Shown here one piece after another: positions 59,811-64,000 of a stretch of DNA of 64,000 nucleotides. The stretch is from Magicicada septendecula. Lineage: Eukaryota > Arthropoda > Insecta > Hemiptera > Cicadidae. Numbering within the stretch: the first letter of the stretch is position 1; each line of letters opens with the position of its first letter. Position numbers and translations under genes: made by a program. Below the pieces are notes generated by a model. The model saw only the letters and a list, made by a program, of their open reading frames with translations. It had not been told where the DNA came from and did not search any database. The stretch lies in NCBI GenBank assembly GCA_034769895.1, contig CM068372.1, forward strand, positions 242,258,343-242,322,342, read 5' to 3'.

Positions 59811-60027
59811 TTCCCTGCCTTTTTACTGTGGTAGTCATAATAATAAAATGGAAACGTAAACAGTACATAACTGAGATACGCTTGCCTGCCAAGCGCGATA
59901 TATTTTCTCTTATACATGATTTACATTAAAATGAAAAAATTATAATTTTATTGCCTGGAAACAAAATTATTTTATTTTTAACAATTACCATTGTTTCAAA
60001 AAGTTTAAATGAATTTTCAAGTACTTT
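58974..60027 (+). repeat. Cassette C, copy 3
   Basis: 1054 bp, complete. It differs from copy 1 mainly in the GT tract length and a few bases (GAGGCCAGAAATAACG here, GAGGCCACAAATAACG in copy 1; copy 2 shares the former). Confidence 0.82.
59743..59809 (+). repeat. GT microsatellite in cassette C copy 3
   Basis: About 67 bp of pure TG/GT. Confidence 0.95.
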
Positions 60028-60161
60028 ACTCTTGTTAAAACGTAAAAGGTTGCAGGTAAACTACCCCTTCCCCTTAACCGATCTTCACCAAAATCAAAAG
60101 GCCTTGAGTCCTCTACAATGCATTAACATATGCAAAAAATTATTTGATTCTGTTTGAATTG
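60028..60161 (+). repeat. Truncated satellite monomer
   Basis: One monomer cut off inside TGTTTGAATT and joined to a D tail; about four monomers and most of a D block are missing compared with 46021-46813. Confidence 0.85.
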
Positions 60162-60181
60162 CCTTAAGGAATATGGAAGTA
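60162..60181 (+). repeat. Fragment of block D tail
   Basis: CCTTAAGGAATATGGAAGTA only. The break falls within the D palindrome, close to its centre. Confidence 0.8.
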
Positions 60182-60196
60182 AAAATAATATTAAAT

Positions 60197-60428
60197 ATCG
60201 GTATGGAGAACCATACATGACTTCCATATTCTAAGATTTATATTTAAAATCATTTTCAGCCAAACAGCCAGGCTGTGTCTTACCTGCCTTTTTATTGCTG
60301 TATTAAATGAAAAATATTATATTACATTAAAATGAAAAAATTATAATTTTATTGCCTGCCAACAAAATTATTTTATTTTTAACAATTACCATTGTTTCAA
60401 AAAGTTTAAATAAATTTTCAAGTACTTT
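60197..60428 (+). repeat. Cassette B, copy 4
   Basis: 232 bp, same variants as copy 3, with the same AT-rich filler on its left. Confidence 0.85.
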
Positions 60429-61235
60429 ACTCTTGTTAAAACGTAAAAGGTTGCAGGTAAACTACCCCTTCCCCTTAACCGATCTTCACCAAAATCGAAA
60501 GTCATTGAGACCTCTACAATTCAGGGACGTATGCAAAAAATTATTTGATTCTGTTTCAATTTGCGGCTGTTATCGTTTGCCATAGAAAGTACGCTTGATA
60601 AAAAAACGTTGCAGGTAAACTACCCCTTCCCCTCAACCGATCTTCACCAAAAACAATAGGTCTTGAGTACTCTACAAATCAGGGCTGTATGCAAAACATT
60701 ATTTGATTCTGTTTGAATTTACGGCTGTTATCGTTTGCCATACAAAATACCCTTGTTAAAAAAACGTTGCAGGTAAACTACCCCTTTCCCTCAACCGATC
60801 TTCACCAAAAACAATAGGTCTTGAGAACTCTACAATTTCGGGCAGTATGCAAATAATCTTTTGATTCTGTTTGAATTTGCGGCTGTTATCGTTTGCCATA
60901 GGAAATACCCTTGTTAAAACATAAAACGTTACAGGTAAACTACCCCTTTCCCTTAACCGATCTTCACCAAAAACAATGTCTTGAGAACTCTACAATTCAG
61001 GGCTGTATGCGAAACATTATTTGATTCTGTTTGAATTTGCGGCTGTTATCGTTTGCCAAAAAAAAAAAATTTCCATTGATAAAAAAAAAACGTTGCAGGT
61101 AAACTACCCCTTTCCCTCAACCGATCTTCACCAAAAACAATAGGTCTTGAGTACTCTACAATTGAGGGCTGTATGCAAAAAATTATTTGATTCTGTTTGA
61201 ATTTGCGGCAGTTATCGTTTGCCATAGAAAAAAAA
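60429..61235 (+). repeat. Satellite monomers, about 5 copies
   Basis: Sister of 47061-47867 (shares AACAATGTCTTGAG), with private changes such as ATAGAAAGTACGC. Confidence 0.9.
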
Positions 61236-61393
61236 TCTACAGACAGACACACAGACAGACAGACACACAGACACTTTTCGGAAAACGACTTTTTTTCATG
61301 TTTTGAGTGTAGTAGAATCAGAATCTGCAATAATCTCGAACACGATTTTTTTTGCCATCACCATACTTCCATTCCTTAAGGAATATGGAAGTA
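61236..61393 (+). repeat. Block D-alpha
   Basis: 158 bp; the AGAC/AC tract is 12 bp shorter than in sister copies at 47868 and 52221. Confidence 0.85.
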
Positions 61394-61563
61394 AAAATTA
61401 CCCTTGATAAAAAAAAACCGATGCAGGTAAACTACCCCTTTACCTCAACCGATCTTCACCAAAAACAATAGGTCGTGAGTACTCTACAAATCAGAGCTGT
61501 ATGCAAAATATTATTTGATTCTGTTTGAATTTGCGGCTCTTATCGTTTGCCATAGAAAAAAAA
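61394..61563 (+). repeat. Single satellite monomer between D-alpha and D-beta
   Basis: Third example of the one-monomer spacing; ends GCGGCTCTTATCG rather than GCGGCTGTTATCG. Confidence 0.88.
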
Positions 61564-61713
61564 TCTACACACAGACAGACAGACACACCGACACTTTTCG
61601 GAAAACGACTTTTTTTCATTTTTTGAGTGTAGTACAAACAGAATCTGCAATAATCTCGAACATGATTTTTTTTGCCAACACCATACTTCCATTCCTTAAG
61701 GAATATGGAAGTA
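61564..61713 (+). repeat. Block D-beta
   Basis: 150 bp with the ACACACCGACAC variant. Confidence 0.85.
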
Positions 61714-62367
61714 AAAATTACACTCGTTTTTAAAAAAAACCGTTGCAGGTAAACTACCCCTTTCGCTTAACCGATGTTCACCAAAATCAATAGATCTTGA
61801 ATATTCAACAAATCAGGACTACATGCAAAAAATTATTTGATTCTGTTTGAATTTGCGACTTTTATCGTTTGCCATAAAACATACCATTGTAAAACATAAA
61901 ACGTTGCAGGTAAACTACCCCTTTCCCTTAACCGATCTTCACCTAAAACAATAGGTCTTGAGTACGCTACAGATCAGGGCTGTATGCAAAACATTATTTG
62001 ATTCTGTTTGAATTTGCGGTTCTTATCGTTTGCCATAGAAAATACCCTTTTAAAACATAAAATGTAGCAGGTAAACTACCCCTTTCCCTTAACCGATCTT
62101 CACCAAAAACAATAGGTCTTGAGAACTCTGCAATTTAGGGCTGTATGCAAATAATCTTTTGATTCTGTTTGAATTCGCGGCTCTTATCGTTTGCCATAGA
62201 AAATACCCTTTTAAAACATAAAATGTAGCAGGTAAACTACCCCTTTCCCTTAACCGATCTTCACCAAAAACAATAGGTCTTGAGAACACTGCAATTTAGG
62301 ACTGTATGCAAATAATCTTTTGATTGTGTTTGAATTTGCGGCTGTTATCGTTTGCCAAACAATAAAT
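61714..62367 (+). repeat. Satellite monomers, 4 copies
   Basis: D-beta to cassette A spacer with one extra monomer: the unit near 62040-62200 is repeated immediately at 62200-62360, a fresh single-monomer duplication. Confidence 0.9.
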
Positions 62368-62835
62368 ATTGGTATGGAGAACCATACATGACTTCCATGT
62401 TCTAAGATTTATATTTAAAATCATATTCGAAATGAAATATTTCCATAGAAACTACGTCTTTCTACTTATTGCTTCAGCATTAACCACAGTACTGTGGTCA
62501 CTAACGTATACCACCTCACGTTTTCGCACTCGATTTTCACCGATGATTGCAGGCGATGGCACTGCCGAAAAGTCTGGTTTTGCAGAAAACATTGAACTAC
62601 GGCTAAAGAGCCCGGGAAGCAATTTTAACAAAAAAACTACTTCTTTGTTGCCGATAATGTAGTACACATATAAAAAATTCTGCCCTCCACCTTCAACTAT
62701 AATTTTTAATAATAGAAAATTACCTCCACCCCGTTCACCTAACCTCTTCATTTATAGATATTTCATCTACGTTTCTACAGTGGATTACTATGAGCTTCTT
62801 ATCAGGATACTTTATTTATAAAAATTAAGTACTTT
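62368..62835 (+). repeat. Cassette A, copy 13 (mosaic subtype)
   Basis: 468 bp; perfect palindrome at 62483-62498. Confidence 0.85.
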
Positions 62836-63813
62836 ACTCTTGTTAAATCATAAAATGTTTCAGGTAAACTACCCCTTTCTCTTAACCGATCTTCTCCAAA
62901 ATCAACAGACCTTCCGTCCTCTACAATTCAGGGAAGCATGCAAAAAAATATTTGATTCTGTCTGAATGTGCGGCACTTATCGTTCGTCATGGAAACATTT
63001 CTCTTGTTACAACGTAAAATGTTGCAGGTAAACTACCCCTTTCCCATAACTGATCTTCACCAAAATCAATAGACCTTGAGCTCTCTGCAACTCAGGAAAG
63101 AGTGCAAAAAATTATTTGATTCTCATTGAATTTTCGGCAGTTATCGTTCGTCATAAAAAAATTACCCTTTTTAAAACATAAAACGTTGCTGATAAACTAC
63201 CCCTTCCCTTAACCGATCTTCAACAAAATCAACAGACCTTCAGTTCTCTTTAGTTCAAAAAGGTATGCAAAAACCTAGTTGATTCTGTTTGAATTTACGG
63301 CAGTTATCGTTCGTCATATAAAAAATTACTCTTGTTAAAACATAAAATGTTGCTGGTAAACTACCCCTTTCCCTTAACCGATCTTCAGCAACACCAATAC
63401 GTATTGAGAACTCTACAATACAAAGCTGTATGCAAAACATCATTTGATTCTGTTTGAATTTGCGGCTGTTATCGTTTACTATGGAAAAAATTACCCTTGA
63501 AAAAAAAACCGTTGCTGGTAAACTACCCCTTTCCCTTAACCGATCTTCACCAAAAACGACAGGTCTTGGGTACTCTACAATTCAGGCTTGTATGCAAACA
63601 ATTATTTGATTTTGTTTGAATTTGCGGCTCTTATCGTTTGCCATAGAAAACACCCTTGATAAAACATAAAACGTTGCTGGTAACTACCCTATTCCATTAA
63701 TCGATCTTCACCAATAACAATAGGTCTTGAGAACTATACAATTCAGGGCTGTATGCAAAACATTAGTTGATTCTCTTTGAACTTACTGCAGTTATGGTTC
63801 GTCACAGAAAAAT
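62836..63813 (+). repeat. Satellite monomers, about 6 copies
   Basis: Starts as a normal post-A run but is interrupted after six monomers by cassette B with no D block between them. Private changes include CTTACTGCAGTTATGG at the junction. Confidence 0.88.
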
Positions 63814-64000
63814 GTCGGTATGGAGAACCATACATGACTTCCATATTCTAAGATTTATATTTAAAATCATTTTCAGCCAAACAGCCAGGTTGTGTCTTAC
63901 CTGCCTTTTTATTGCTGTATTAAATGAAAAATATTATATTACATTAAAATGAAAAACTTATAATTTTATTGCCTGCCAACAAAATTATTTTATTTTTAAC
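63814..64000 (+). repeat. Cassette B, copy 5, cut by window end
   Basis: First 187 bp of cassette B (GTCGGTATGGAGAACC start). The only B copy with no D block on its left. Confidence 0.85.

Noticed and set aside
1-64000. CRISPR array
   Set aside because: Repeats are about 162 bp, directly adjacent with no unique spacers, and there are no cas genes; the pattern is a satellite.
1-64000. Ribosomal DNA intergenic spacer
   Set aside because: Spacers can hold tandem repeats, but no 18S, 5.8S, 28S or 5S sequence is recognisable in 64 kb.

Overview
This window is a block of eukaryotic satellite DNA. I find no protein-coding gene, tRNA or rRNA in it. Open frames of 60 to 110 codons recur because the same repeat is translated again and again, and they break wherever the repeat varies. 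The organism cannot be named from the sequence. The satellite's hierarchical order, long AC/GT and AGAC microsatellites, AT-rich composition and a foldback element with a target-site duplication point to animal (perhaps invertebrate) heterochromatin; that is an inference.

Four kinds of sequence make up the window, all in one orientation except the foldback. (1) A monomer of about 162 bp, roughly 290 copies estimated from block lengths, about three quarters of the window. Its most constant parts are GTAAACTACCCCTTTCCC, then TTAACCGATCTTCACC, then TTTGATTCTGTTTGAATT and a GCGGCTGTTATCGTTTGCC end. (2) Block D, about 145-205 bp, 34 full copies: an AGAC/AC microsatellite, a conserved tail and a terminal palindrome around CCTTAAGG. 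It has subtypes alpha (21 copies) and beta (13 copies). (3) Cassettes A (about 468 bp, 13 copies), B (232 bp, 4 full copies plus one cut by the window edge) and C (about 1.02-1.05 kb, 2 full and 1 truncated). All three begin with the same roughly 55 bp, including a hairpin, and rejoin the monomers at the same point. (4) One foldback insertion of about 620 bp at 48854-49473.

Layout: 1-2280 is the end of an older-style unit. From 2281 to 9529 there are two higher-order repeats of 3.5-3.7 kb, in which D-beta touches A. From 9530 to 42737 the unit is about 4.18 kb: A, 15 monomers, D-alpha, 3 monomers, D-beta, 3 monomers. It is interrupted at 16.7-20.7 kb by B-bearing tandem blocks. Between 21.7 and 42.7 kb alternate units share private variants, giving a second-order period near 8.4-8.5 kb. 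From 42.7 kb to the end the order is irregular: B and C cassettes, a recent 2.86 kb duplication, the foldback, and several deletion junctions.

Interpretation (inference): the order core tandem repeats, tetranucleotide microsatellite, palindromic tail resembles non-autonomous Helitron-like elements with internal satellites (pearl elements of bivalves, DINE-1 of Drosophila). The array may have grown from head-to-tail copies of such an element, with A/B/C as alternative left ends and D as the right end, then been reshaped by unequal exchange and gene conversion.
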